A DNA stretch of 51,639 nucleotides from SAR324 cluster bacterium (GCA_028282505.1 JANQHV010000259.1:1-51639); one strand, 5' to 3'. Shown: positions 7,493 to 16,291, counted from the stretch's first letter. Program-made: numbers and translations. The notes: generated by a model from the sequence alone, not told the origin.

Positions 7493-10400
7493 ATGAAAAA
7501 ACTGATTCTTCTAATTTATGCCCTCCTGCTAAGTATAATACTCAACGGTTGTGTCACCAGTGGCAACGATGATGACGATGACGATCAGGTGGCCGAAACT
7601 GATTTTGTTCTGCAACTGTTGCATTTTGCAGATGTGGATGGAAACGAGCAAACCGCATTGGACGTAGTAGATGAATTCTCCGCATTGGTCGATGCTTTCA
7701 AATCAGACACAACTTATGGTTCTCAATCGCTTTTGGTCAGTTCCGGTGATTTTATCATTCCTGGCCCTCGCTTTTATGCAGCGGAACAAACAACCGTCCG
7801 CAGTGTGACAGGCAGTAATGAACCAGGGCATGCGGATATTGCCTTCTTGAATGCTATGGGAGTTGCCGCCTCTGCTGTTGGTAACCATGAACTGGATGCT
7901 GGCCCCGGGGAATTGGCAGATTCCATTCAAAGTGAAACCTATGAAGAGCAAACATTCCCAGGTTCTACTTTCCCATTTTTATCAGTCAATATAGATTTCA
8001 GCGCCGAGGAAGATTTCCAAGTGGGGACGGATGGGGCAGACACGAGTGCTCTAGCGGGCCAGGTCGCCAAATATGCGGTAACAACCGTCAATGGCCAAAA
8101 AATAGGTTTGGTTGGTGCTGTGACTCCTGCGCTTTCGGACATTACCACCACAGGCGGTCTTGTTGTAACGCCCGGTGATGGTTGGACCAATGCTCAATTG
8201 GCAGCAGAAATCCAAAAATCCGTTGATGCTCTGGTAGCCTCTGGCGTGAACAAAATCATTGTCTTGAGCCACATGCAACAGATTGCTATCGAAAAATCCC
8301 TGGCCGAATTGCTCACCAATGTTGATATCATTGTTGCCGGAGGTTCTAACACTCGCATGGGGGATGACAATGATATCCTTTTTGACGGAGATGAAGCTTT
8401 TGACGAAACCTACCCTTACGTAACCAGTGGAGCAGATGGCAACCCTACTCTTGTCGTCAACGTGGATGGCGATTATAAATACCTGGGACGGCTGGTCGTC
8501 GGCTTCGATGCGGATGGCGTTATTAACCTTTCCAGCTTAGATGAGAGCCTTAACGGAGCTTATGCCTCCACTTCGGCAAACGTTACAGCACTCAATGGTA
8601 CTGCTAATGAGGAAGTTGTTGCCATCCAGACTGCAATCAATTCAGTCATTAACGAGCAATATGGCAATGTGGTTGGATACACAGATGTTTATCTGGATGG
8701 TCGTAGATCCCAGGTACGTACAGAAGAAACCAACCTGGGAAACCTGACAGCAGATGCTAATTTATGGTATGCCAATTTATTATCGGATGAGACAGTACAT
8801 CTTTCCATTAAGAACGGTGGTGGCATTCGTACGGAAATCGGCTCAGCTATTCTACCTCCCGGTGAAGTCGATTACAGTCAGGCAGTATTATCGCCCCCCG
8901 CAGCGAATCCCACCGCCGGCACTGCTGAAGGTGCGGTTACGGAAGGACATTTCCGTGCCACCTTAAGATTTGACAACGGCCTGGTGCGCTTAACAGCCAC
9001 TGTCGAGGAACTCAAGGACATTATGGAGCATGCCGTTGCAGCCACTGCGTTTGGTAGCACTCCTGGCCAGTTTCCTCAAATCGGAGGAATGCGCGTGACT
9101 TTTGATCTCACAGAAACGGCACGCACCGAGAGTGGAACAGGAAGCCGTATCCGTGAACTGGTCGTCACAAGGGCCGATGGTTCTTTAAACGATGTCGTTG
9201 TACAAGATGGAGAGTTGCAAGGTGATACGTCCCGTACCTTCAATCTGGTCACGCTGAACTTCTTGGCTAATGGTGGAGACGAGTATCCTTTCCCTGATTT
9301 AAGCGCAGCCAATCGTCACAATTTTTACGAGGGGACTGGCTTTGGAGAAGAAACCGATTATCCTGATGCCGATCTGACCAAAGACCCTGGTAACAATAGT
9401 TCCTTCAGCTACACGGGTGGTGAACAGGATGCATTGGCAGAATACTTTCTGACAACGTATCCGACTGCTGAGAATGCGTTTAATACTGCTGAAACCTCTG
9501 TAACGGAAGATACTCGCATTGTTAATTTAAATCCACCTTCAAGTGCTTATACTCTGGTTTGCGGACATAGTGATTCGCGGTCAGCGGAAAACGCATCTTC
9601 AACCAGTAGTATCACCTTAGAAAAAATTGGTGGTTTAGAACTGGGAGGTGAAGGGGCTGCCGAAATTGTGAATTTTGACAAATCAACCAATCGGTTGTTT
9701 GTAATCAACAATGCGGGAGATGGGGATTTAGAAGTCGTTGATATGTCCGACCCCACAGCACCTGTAAAATTGCAAACCATCGCCTTGAGTTCTTATGGAG
9801 GAGGGCCCAACAGTGTCGCAGTCTGTGACGGTTTGGTTGCGGTTGCCATAGAAGCTGTGGAGAAACAGGCCAATGGAAAAGTAGTTTTCTTCGACTCCTC
9901 TGATTATTCAGAAATCTCATCTGTGGAAGTTGGCGCTCTGCCAGACATGCTCACGTTTACTCCAGATGGAACGAAAGTGATTGTTGCTAACGAAGGAGAA
10001 CCCAATGATGATTACACCAGTGATCCGGAAGGATCCATCAGCATTATTGATATCTCCGGTGGTGCGGCTAGTGCTACGGTGACAAACGCTGATTTTAACG
10101 CATTTGATTCCCAAAAAATAACGCTTCAAGAAGCCGGTGTGCGAATTTATGGAAACAGTGGAGCCGCCACTGTCTCCGAAGACCTGGAACCCGAATACAT
10201 TACCGCGTCCCTGGATTCTTCAACGGCGTATGTTTCGCTTCAAGAAAATAATGCACTGGCTGTTGTTGACTTAGAATCAGGGAGCGTATCGAGTATCCTT
10301 CCTTTCGGATACAAAGATTATAGTGTTGAGGGCAATGGGATTGATGCCAGCAATAAAGATGATGGGATCAATATTCAGAATTGGCCTGTTTTGGGGATGT

Positions 10401-11128
10401 ACCAACCCGATTCCATTGACTCGATTCGGGTGGATGGGGTGACTTATGTCGTTACTGCCAATGAGGGCGATTCACGAGATTATGGTGGCTACAGTGAAGA
10501 AGAGCGGGTTGCCGATATCCAATTGGATAGCACCGTTTTTACTGACACGACTTTGCAAGAAGAAGGAAACTTGGGCCGTTTGAAAATCACAACTTCTCTA
10601 GGAGACGCAGATGGTGACGGATTGTACGAACAACTGTATTCTTACGGGGCGCGCTCTTTCTCCATCTGGAATACTTCCGGCACCCTCATTTATGACAGCG
10701 GTGATGACTTTGCTCAGACCTTAAAAACATCCAATTCCGATTGGTTCAACTCCGATTATGTGACTGATGAAGAAGATGACGAGGGTAACCTGCTTGACCC
10801 ATTTTTCGCATTTGATGACCGTAGTGACGACAAAGGTGCAGAACCAGAAGCATTGGTTGTTGGAGAAGTGGATGGAAATCTTTATGCCTTTATCGGACTA
10901 GAAAGAGTGGGAGGGATCATGGTTTATAAAATCACCGACCCGACCTCACCGGAATTTGTTCAATATCTCACCACATCCAATTATGAAACTCCTGCAACAC
11001 CAGGAGATGTTGCTCCTGAAGGAGCAACCTTCATCTCCGCAGATAAGAGCCCAACAGGAGATCCTTTGTTAGTTGTTGGACATGAAGTGAGTGGTACTGT
11101 GACCGTCTTTAAAATCACTGTCCAGTAG
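7493..11128 (+). CDS. Lipoprotein phosphoesterase/5'-nucleotidase with choice-of-anchor I domain
   Basis: 1211 residues. A lipoprotein signal ends in the lipobox LNGC (C20), followed by an acidic linker, so it is probably an outer-membrane or surface lipoprotein. Residues ~38-380 are a calcineurin-like phosphoesterase domain, ~385-640 a 5'-nucleotidase C-terminal domain (NLTADANLWYAN, KNGGGIRTEIG), and ~700-1210 a beta-propeller-like choice-of-anchor I domain (VPNSVAV-type repeats, PDMLTFTPDGTKVIVANEGEP). Metal-site motifs are altered: ADVDG replaces the usual D-x-H, and AGGSNTRM lacks the usual GH-x-H histidine, while GNHELD is retained. Related phosphatases with this architecture share the altered motifs, so activity is possible but unproven. 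A role in extracellular phosphate scavenging is inferred from the family. Confidence 0.85.
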   Translation: MKKLILLIYALLLSIILNGCVTSGNDDDDDDQVAETDFVLQLLHFADVDGNEQTALDVVDEFSALVDAFKSDTTYGSQSLLVSSGDFIIPGPRFYAAEQTTVRSVTGSNEPGHADIAFLNAMGVAASAVGNHELDAGPGELADSIQSETYEEQTFPGSTFPFLSVNIDFSAEEDFQVGTDGADTSALAGQVAKYAVTTVNGQKIGLVGAVTPALSDITTTGGLVVTPGDGWTNAQLAAEIQKSVDALVASGVNKIIVLSHMQQIAIEKSLAELLTNVDIIVAGGSNTRMGDDNDILFDGDEAFDETYPYVTSGADGNPTLVVNVDGDYKYLGRLVVGFDADGVINLSSLDESLNGAYASTSANVTALNGTANEEVVAIQTAINSVINEQYGNVVGYTDVYLDGRRSQVRTEETNLGNLTADANLWYANLLSDETVHLSIKNGGGIRTEIGSAILPPGEVDYSQAVLSPPAANPTAGTAEGAVTEGHFRATLRFDNGLVRLTATVEELKDIMEHAVAATAFGSTPGQFPQIGGMRVTFDLTETARTESGTGSRIRELVVTRADGSLNDVVVQDGELQGDTSRTFNLVTLNFLANGGDEYPFPDLSAANRHNFYEGTGFGEETDYPDADLTKDPGNNSSFSYTGGEQDALAEYFLTTYPTAENAFNTAETSVTEDTRIVNLNPPSSAYTLVCGHSDSRSAENASSTSSITLEKIGGLELGGEGAAEIVNFDKSTNRLFVINNAGDGDLEVVDMSDPTAPVKLQTIALSSYGGGPNSVAVCDGLVAVAIEAVEKQANGKVVFFDSSDYSEISSVEVGALPDMLTFTPDGTKVIVANEGEPNDDYTSDPEGSISIIDISGGAASATVTNADFNAFDSQKITLQEAGVRIYGNSGAATVSEDLEPEYITASLDSSTAYVSLQENNALAVVDLESGSVSSILPFGYKDYSVEGNGIDASNKDDGINIQNWPVLGMYQPDSIDSIRVDGVTYVVTANEGDSRDYGGYSEEERVADIQLDSTVFTDTTLQEEGNLGRLKITTSLGDADGDGLYEQLYSYGARSFSIWNTSGTLIYDSGDDFAQTLKTSNSDWFNSDYVTDEEDDEGNLLDPFFAFDDRSDDKGAEPEALVVGEVDGNLYAFIGLERVGGIMVYKITDPTSPEFVQYLTTSNYETPATPGDVAPEGATFISADKSPTGDPLLVVGHEVSGTVTVFKITVQ

Positions 11129-11266
11129 TCCTGATTATTGAAAGTCAGGCTGTTGCTTCTTCAAATTTCATCGTTCCGTTGCTCTGTGTCCTTTGTAACC
11201 GCAGGGCAACTCCCGCAGGGAGCAAAGATTCAGTGTGTTTTCCTTTGCTCCCAGGGTTGGAGGAAA

Positions 11267-11647
11267 CTACCAGTGCCAAATCTGATCGTATTGGTCAATG
11301 AATGCGGGTAAGCTCTCCAGATTGATTTTGGTGATCCCGGTAATCAGGTTTCCATCAGAAAGACCCCGGGCCAGCATATCTTCTTCTACCAGATAAACAG
11401 GAACTCCTTTTTCACTCATGGCTTCCAGGTCTTTGTCCAGTTGAGGAGGGTGTTCTTGTTGCAGGCTACCAAAAGTCAACCCCCCAGCATTTTGTCCCTT
11501 TACTGCATAATTGACAGCATTGGCACGCAAAAGAAGGGTGATGTCCGCACCTGCATTTTTAAGGGCATGACTGAGCCAGAGGATGGTGTCATCTTGTTCT
11601 TCCAACGTAGCACGATATGCTGTTTCCACAATGTTCAGAATTTTCAT
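11267..11647 (-). CDS. DsrE-family sulfur relay-like protein (third gene of triad)
   Basis: 126 residues with the DsrE/DsrF alpha-beta fold signature: MKILNIVETAYRATLEEQDD at the N-terminus and a C-terminal WHW. DsrE-family proteins carry sulfur as persulfide or act as small subunits around such carriers. No cysteine is present here, so it is likely a non-catalytic partner of the cysteine-containing neighbour. GGAGAGG lies before the ATG, and the gene starts 12 nt after the previous stop, so it is part of a three-gene operon. The 138 nt beyond its stop, towards the convergent phosphoesterase gene, hold only a short GC hairpin without a T-run. Confidence 0.75.
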   Translation of the reverse strand: MKILNIVETAYRATLEEQDDTILWLSHALKNAGADITLLLRANAVNYAVKGQNAGGLTFGSLQQEHPPQLDKDLEAMSEKGVPVYLVEEDMLARGLSDGNLITGITKINLESLPAFIDQYDQIWHW

Positions 11648-11659
11648 AGTCCTCTCCTT

Positions 11660-12073
11660 CTATTTGGTTGGAATCACTAAGGTTACATCACTGCTCTGGG
11701 AGACCTCATACAGTTCTTTAGGCCCTCCACGCCTTGGGCCGTCAATCCAGTCACCAGCACCTCTTTCATCAACACAAAGACCACAGTTGATCCAATCCAG
11801 TTTGACATTATTTTTTTCTGCCAGAGCAAACAGAGAAGCGATCCAATCTTTGGTAGTGGGATGTGCTTCCTCTTCAACAGAAGTTCCTTTGACTGGATTG
11901 GGATGGGGTTGTTGAGCCTTCATGGTTAAATTCACGGCTCCTTCATAGGCAAACACATTGACATGATTTCCCTGAGACAATGCGGTATGAATCAAACGGA
12001 GTGCCGTTGTCGAATTTGCTGACTCATAAGGAGCGTCCATGATAGCCAGTGTGATCGTTTTTCCCGAATTCAT
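11660..12073 (-). CDS. DsrE-family protein with conserved cysteines
   Basis: 137 residues from the ATG at 12071-12073, chosen because AAGGAGG sits 6 nt upstream; a longer GTG-started frame would begin inside that ribosome site. MNSGKTITLAIMDAPYES begins the fold, and the segment INCGLCVDERG carries two cysteines in the place where DsrE proteins hold the persulfide cysteine. It may hand sulfur in a relay with the two flanking DsrE-like genes. No tusA, dsrC or dsrAB is in view, so the acceptor is unknown. Confidence 0.8.
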   Translation of the reverse strand: MNSGKTITLAIMDAPYESANSTTALRLIHTALSQGNHVNVFAYEGAVNLTMKAQQPHPNPVKGTSVEEEAHPTTKDWIASLFALAEKNNVKLDWINCGLCVDERGAGDWIDGPRRGGPKELYEVSQSSDVTLVIPTK

Positions 12074-12088
12074 AATTCCTCCTTCCAC

Positions 12089-12412
12089 TTAATGCCAAAT
12101 GGCTTTGGTCTCAGGTTCAAGCAGCAGTTGAACCAGTTGATCCATATTGGATACTTCAATTCCTTCAACGAGATGATCAATGCCCCGCTCTTTTAGAGAA
12201 AAACCATCAGCAAGAACGGTTACACCAGATTGTGCCAACTGAGCAATCTGGTCATTGTACTTGGCTCCTTTCCGTGTGGATAGTACACTGTTCTGCACTA
12301 AAAAAAGTGTTGTTTCCCGGCCCAGTTTTTTAACCCCTTTGACTAAATCTGAAAAAAACTGGGTGTCTGTGCTTTCAAATGGATCTCTGGATTCAATGAA
12401 AAGATATTTCAT
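12089..12412 (-). CDS. DsrE/DsrH-like small sulfur-relay protein (first gene of triad)
   Basis: 107 residues: MKYLFIESRDPFESTDTQFF, then LGRETTLFLVQNSVL and GVTVLADGFSLKERGI, the general layout of the DsrE/DsrH (TusB-like) superfamily. No cysteine is visible. AGGGGAAG precedes the ATG. It is the promoter-proximal gene of the dsrE triad and is followed after 15 nt by the cysteine-bearing member. Three different DsrE-like chains together resemble the composition of DsrEFH heterohexamers, but these sequences are not plain DsrE, DsrF and DsrH, so only the superfamily is assigned. Confidence 0.7.
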   Translation of the reverse strand: MKYLFIESRDPFESTDTQFFSDLVKGVKKLGRETTLFLVQNSVLSTRKGAKYNDQIAQLAQSGVTVLADGFSLKERGIDHLVEGIEVSNMDQLVQLLLEPETKAIWH

Positions 12413-12537
12413 ACTCTTCCCCTTTGTTTAAATTGAATATCTTACGATGAAATAGCACTAAAATAGTACGATTTAAAGTAGCACTGTTTCAGTTCTATTA
12501 CAATGCATAAATATTAGATACTATAATGAATTAGTTT

Positions 12538-12558
12538 TTCTAAATTAATGATTTAGAA
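12538..12558. promoter_or_regulatory. Candidate operator palindrome in divergent promoter region
   Basis: TTCTAAAT and ATTTAGAA form perfect 8-bp arms around a 5-nt spacer, in the AT-rich 228-nt gap between the divergent dsrE operon and the DUF1127 gene. The symmetry suits a dimeric repressor, but AT-rich DNA produces such palindromes by chance, so this is a weak call. Confidence 0.25.
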
Positions 12559-12640
12559 TTGATCGTTTGTCAGAAAGCAAAGTATTAGGCATAATGGAAA
12601 TGGTAAGAATGATTTGTCAATCTTTAATGGAAAGGGGAAA

Positions 12641-12937
12641 ATGAAAATGAGGTTAGATAAACTAAGTGAAAAATTATGCATCCCTTCTTTCTATGGGACC
12701 GATCTTTTAATGGAACGATCAGGATATCAACACAGCAAGTCATCGATACACCGTGCCTCTGTAACAGATACCTGGAAATGGAACTGGAAATCCATCTGGG
12801 CATTGCTCCAAACCTGGAGGGTACGACACCAACAGAGGCAAGAATTGTTGGAGCTGAGTGATCACCTGCTGCGTGATATTGGAATCAACCGGACAGAAGC
12901 TGAACACGAGGCCAATAAATGGTTTTGGCAGGTTTGA
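12641..12937 (+). CDS. DUF1127 (YjiS-like) small protein
   Basis: 98 residues from the ATG at 12641, chosen because AAAGGGG lies just before it; a TTG further upstream extends the frame without a ribosome site. The C-terminal third (WRVRHQQRQELLELSDHLLRDIGINRTEAE) is a clear DUF1127 domain: an arginine-rich helix, then L-x-x-L-x-DHLL-x-DIG. DUF1127 proteins are mostly small proteobacterial proteins; some are linked to RNA turnover and stress or phosphate adaptation. The N-terminal ~55 residues show no known domain. It stands alone between the divergent dsrE operon and the ABC ATPase gene. Confidence 0.85.
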   Translation: MKMRLDKLSEKLCIPSFYGTDLLMERSGYQHSKSSIHRASVTDTWKWNWKSIWALLQTWRVRHQQRQELLELSDHLLRDIGINRTEAEHEANKWFWQV

Positions 12938-13034
12938 CTTTTATCTTTTTCATTCAAGACCTGTTTGTGATATCTTTTTGACGAAATGACAGAAAAGTTA
13001 TCTCACGTGCTATTGATCAAATGATGGTCGGTGA

Positions 13035-14006
13035 ATGAAAAGTCAAAATGACGCAATATTGCTAAAAGTTGAAAATATCATCAAAGATTATTTCCTGCCA
13101 AAGAGGAAACTATTGGAAAAAGCGCCACGTTTTCGGGCCTTGCATGGCATCAGCCTGGAAATCCATCATGGTGTCAGTTTTGGTATTGTCGGAGAATCGG
13201 GATGCGGCAAATCGACACTGGCACGAATTGTGATGGGCTTGGAATCTCCGACAGAAGGAAACGTTTTTTTCCAGGGAAAAAACCTCTTTGTTTTAACTGA
13301 TAAAGAGTTGCGTCGTTTACGCAGCCAATTTCAGATGATCTTCCAGGACCCTTATGGTTCCCTCAATCCACGGCACAATGTCTTGCGGATTGTGGCCGAA
13401 CCACTCGATACATTGCCTGTGCGCATTGGGGAGAGTGAGAAAAAGGAAAAAGTCCAGCAACTGCTCGAAGAAGTGGGATTGAGCCGAACCGACATAGATA
13501 AATTCCCCCACGAATTTTCAGGAGGCCAACGTCAGCGCATTGCGATTGCACGTGCTTTGATCACACGTCCCGCATTGATTGTGGCCGATGAAGCTGTCTC
13601 TGCCTTAGATGTTTCTGTCCAAGCACAGGTATTGAACATGATGATGGACTTGCAGGAAAAATATCAGTTGGCCTATATGTTCATCAGTCATGATTTGAGC
13701 GTCGTGGAACGGATTACAAATCAAATTGCTGTATTGTATGTGGGGAGAATTGTGGAAATGGGCAGAACTAAGGACGTTTTTGACAACCCAGCCCACCCTT
13801 ACACTCAATTGTTGATAGATGCCATTCCTGTTCCAGATCCGTTGGTTAAAAAAGCAAAAAAATCAACAGATTCGATGGACCAGCAGGAGAGTAGTATCGG
13901 CTGTCCTTTTGTGCCACGATGTGATAGGGCTACAGCAATCTGCTCAGAAACCATGCCGATATTGCGCAAGCAAGGAGAACAACAAGTTGCCTGTCATCAT
14001 GCCTGA
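13035..14006 (+). CDS. Oligopeptide/dipeptide ABC transporter ATP-binding protein (OppF/DppF-like)
   Basis: 323 residues. Walker A GESGCGKST is at 53-61, the signature is FSGGQRQRI, Walker B is LIVADEAVSALD, and the H-loop is ISHDLS. The C-terminus is the oligopeptide-transporter extension (PYTQLLIDAIPVPDP, then CPFVPRCDRA with cysteines that bind an Fe-S or metal centre in some OppF/DppF proteins). Such subunits energise peptide or nickel importers together with a second ATPase, two permeases and a binding protein. None of those lie beside it, so it is an orphan here or serves a transporter encoded elsewhere. Confidence 0.88.
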   Translation: MKSQNDAILLKVENIIKDYFLPKRKLLEKAPRFRALHGISLEIHHGVSFGIVGESGCGKSTLARIVMGLESPTEGNVFFQGKNLFVLTDKELRRLRSQFQMIFQDPYGSLNPRHNVLRIVAEPLDTLPVRIGESEKKEKVQQLLEEVGLSRTDIDKFPHEFSGGQRQRIAIARALITRPALIVADEAVSALDVSVQAQVLNMMMDLQEKYQLAYMFISHDLSVVERITNQIAVLYVGRIVEMGRTKDVFDNPAHPYTQLLIDAIPVPDPLVKKAKKSTDSMDQQESSIGCPFVPRCDRATAICSETMPILRKQGEQQVACHHA

Positions 14007-14030
14007 ACTTTTTCAACTGCATCGAAGCTC

Positions 14031-14342
14031 ATGAAAACTCGTGATAAGCAAGACATCATTAATTTTTTGCAAAGGCATCAACAAGAACTTCAGAACTTTG
14101 GAGTGAAAAAAATCGGTCTTTTTGGCTCCTTTGTTCGTAATGAACAAAAAGATAATAGTGATATTGATTTCCTTGTCGAATTTGTAAGAGGAAAAAAAAC
14201 GTATGATAATTTCATAGAGCTTGCTTTTCTTTTGGAGGATCAGTTAGAGCGTCATGTTGAATTAATTACTCCCGAATCGCTCAGTCCTTATATTGGTCCA
14301 GTCATTTTGCAGGAAGTAGAATATGTCTCTATCTCCCATTGA
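14031..14342 (+). CDS. MNT-domain nucleotidyltransferase (antitoxin of MNT-HEPN pair)
   Basis: 103 residues, a minimal nucleotidyltransferase. The motif G32-S33, ten residues, D44-x-D46 is complete, with the third acidic residue expected near E73-E77 in the ERHVELIT segment. In MntA-HepT modules this protein blocks the HEPN RNase toxin by attaching AMP groups to it. It overlaps the next frame by 20 nt, the usual arrangement of the pair. The partner toxin gene is broken, so this antitoxin is probably a relic without a target unless it acts on another HEPN protein. Confidence 0.88.
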   Translation: MKTRDKQDIINFLQRHQQELQNFGVKKIGLFGSFVRNEQKDNSDIDFLVEFVRGKKTYDNFIELAFLLEDQLERHVELITPESLSPYIGPVILQEVEYVSISH

Positions 14343-14673
14343 ATATATCAAACACATTTTTGACGAGACTTGTTACCTCATTGAAAACGTACAGCAATTA
14401 GAACCTGTTTGAAAAACCTGATTCTGCTGCAAAACCGCCTCATTGGCGTCTATTTTGAGAAAATTTTCGTTAAATAGGCCAGCTATTCGTCTTAAATTTT
14501 CTCAAAAATCCGCTCAACGAGATCGATTTTTCGCCACGAACCATCTTTTCCAAACAGGTTCTTAGATCAAAAGACTTTTATCAATAGTGAAACGTTACAG
14601 AAAGCATTTACCAGAAGCATTGAAATTATTGGAGAATAGGCAAATTCAAGTCAAAGAAATTGATCATACTTAA
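14323..14673 (+). pseudogene. HEPN (HepT/DUF86) toxin gene, disrupted by a MITE and internally deleted
   Basis: The frame starts MSLSPIEYIKHIFDETCYLI, the normal start of HepT-like proteins, and stops after entry into the MITE at 14401. If the element and one TTA copy are removed, the frame continues LDQKTFINSETLQKAFTRSIEIIGE, which is exactly the expected next part of the family, then meets a TAG. The conserved RNase motif R-x4-6-H, usually further downstream (RDKLIHDYF-like), is missing. A short frame to 14673 may be the remnant C-terminus. So the gene carries two lesions and the toxin is dead. Confidence 0.85.
14401..14561. mobile_element. MITE inserted in the HEPN gene, TTA target duplication
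   Basis: 161 bp with ends GAACCTGTTTG and CAAACAGGTTC, flanked on both sides by TTA (14398-14400 and 14562-14564). The host gene frame reads through when one TTA and the element are removed, which confirms the 3-bp duplication. It is the inverted counterpart of the 99-bp copy at 24486-24584. It differs by about 60 extra bases in the centre, which form a perfect 14-bp inverted repeat (14453-14466 and 14494-14507). No coding frame. Confidence 0.88.
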
Positions 14674-14692
14674 CAATTACTGAAACCAGTTC

Positions 14693-16108
14693 ATGAAAGA
14701 GGCAAAATTCACCACAGGTTCGACCATGCGACACGTGACTGTCATGTCATTGAGCGCGTCTGTTGGGATTTTAGCCTTGTTCATGGTCGATTTGATCGAC
14801 ATGTATTTTCTGAGTTTGTTAGGTGAGATTGAATTGGCTTCGGCGATTGGCTATGCTGGATCGATTCTGTTTTTCACAACATCGGTGTGTATTGGCCTGT
14901 CCATTGCCATTGGGGCATTGGTTTCGAGATCCGTGGGAGCCAAAAACTTTGAGCAGGCAGGACGTTATCTGGTCAATGGTTATGCCGTCATCCTTGTTCT
15001 GACCAGTGCTTTCGCCAGCTTGATTTGGTTCACCATTCCTGTCTGGGTGGATTTATTGGGAGCCAAAGGACGAGCTGCTGAGCTTTCTATTGCTTACCTG
15101 AAAATCATGATCCCCTCCATGCCGGTTCTCGGTCTGGCAATGTCCTCAGGGGCAGCTCTCCGAGCAGTAGGAGATGCTCGCCGCTCGATGATGTCAACGT
15201 TAACAGGAGGTGCTGTCAACGCAATATTTGACCCCATTTTCATTTTTGGTCTGAACCTGGGGGTTGAAGGAGCCGCCATTGCTTCAGTATTTGCCCGGTT
15301 TTCGATTTTGGGTATGGCGTTTTATCCAGTGTGGAAACACCATCGACTCCTGGTTCCCTTTGAAGTCAGGAAACTCTCATCGGATTTGAAAGATTTCTTC
15401 TCCATCGCCCTGCCTGCCATTGTGACCAATGCTTCTACTCCTATTGGAACCGGTTATGTGACGGCGGCTATGGCAAAATTTGGAGATAGCGTTGTTGCGG
15501 GCTTGTCCATTACCGGACGTCTCACGCCTGTTGCATTCGGAGTGGTGTTTGCAGTATCCGGGGCGGTAGGACCGATCATTGGTCAAAATTACGGCGCTAA
15601 AATCTTTCCACGAGTGCGCAGTACTATTCGTGATTCACTGGTCTTTGTTGCTGCTTATGTTGGTGTGGTTTCAATTGTATTATTCATCATTCCCCATTGG
15701 ATTGGCCAGATCTTCAATATGGATCAAGAAGCCCAGCAGATCATCGATGTATTTTGCCGCTATATTGCCATCACTTATATTTTGACCGGAGCCACGTTTG
15801 TGGGCAATGCGGCCTTCAACAATCTGGGCAAACCCAATTATTCAACCATTGTGAATGTTGGAAAAGCGACGATTGGTACCATCCCATTTGTTTATTTTGG
15901 AGGTCAATGGTTTGGAGCAACAGGAGTCATTTTGGGTCAAGCGGTGGGTTCCAGTGTTTTTGGAATGCTCTCCATCCTTTGGGTATTTGCCATTGTCCGT
16001 CAATTTGAAAAGCAACCTGCAACACAATCACACCTTTCCACCCAGGATGGAATTGACCGCCGGTGTTCTTTACGAGATACCAATGTTGCGGTGAAGCAAT
16101 GTCCATGA
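14693..16108 (+). CDS. MATE-family efflux transporter
   Basis: 471 residues with about twelve hydrophobic segments in two related halves and MATE hallmarks: D-rich helix 1 (LFMVDLIDMYFLS), SAIGYAGSILF, and in the second half GPIIGQNYGAK. MATE proteins export drugs, dyes or organic cations using a Na+ or H+ gradient across the inner membrane. The last ~25 residues are hydrophilic. No regulator sits beside it, and the substrate is unknown. The start at 14693 has no strong ribosome site (ACCAGTTC), but the N-terminus is in the usual place for the family. Confidence 0.9.
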   Translation: MKEAKFTTGSTMRHVTVMSLSASVGILALFMVDLIDMYFLSLLGEIELASAIGYAGSILFFTTSVCIGLSIAIGALVSRSVGAKNFEQAGRYLVNGYAVILVLTSAFASLIWFTIPVWVDLLGAKGRAAELSIAYLKIMIPSMPVLGLAMSSGAALRAVGDARRSMMSTLTGGAVNAIFDPIFIFGLNLGVEGAAIASVFARFSILGMAFYPVWKHHRLLVPFEVRKLSSDLKDFFSIALPAIVTNASTPIGTGYVTAAMAKFGDSVVAGLSITGRLTPVAFGVVFAVSGAVGPIIGQNYGAKIFPRVRSTIRDSLVFVAAYVGVVSIVLFIIPHWIGQIFNMDQEAQQIIDVFCRYIAITYILTGATFVGNAAFNNLGKPNYSTIVNVGKATIGTIPFVYFGGQWFGATGVILGQAVGSSVFGMLSILWVFAIVRQFEKQPATQSHLSTQDGIDRRCSLRDTNVAVKQCP

Positions 16109-16233
16109 AAGGATTTGGCCTTTCCAACGATACCTGCTTTCGCGGATATGACAAACTATTAGACTAAAGTAACTCGAAGTAAAAGCAACTGAATTTATTA
16201 AAGAAACTCGTCGAGCTAAGGTTAATAAAATGT

Positions 16234-16291
16234 TGGATTGCGCCGGGCTGGCGTTCCAGTCAAGCCGACATGTCGGACCACCAGAATGACA
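16234..16291. repeat. Dispersed repeat (second copy of family)
   Basis: The 58 bp starting TTGGATTGCGCCGGGCTGG and ending CCACCAGAATGACA match 31876-31935 closely, including the central GCCGACATGTCGG palindrome. The flank ACAATATTTCAACTCCGG also matches the flank of the 4.45-kb copy. It lies in the 292-nt gap between the MATE gene and the LRR gene, which are convergent. The rest of that gap holds no gene. Confidence 0.75.

Noticed and set aside
11210-11222. CTCCC-GCA-GGGAG hairpin as terminator between the phosphoesterase and dsrE genes
   Set aside because: The stem is only 5 bp and no T-run follows on either strand.
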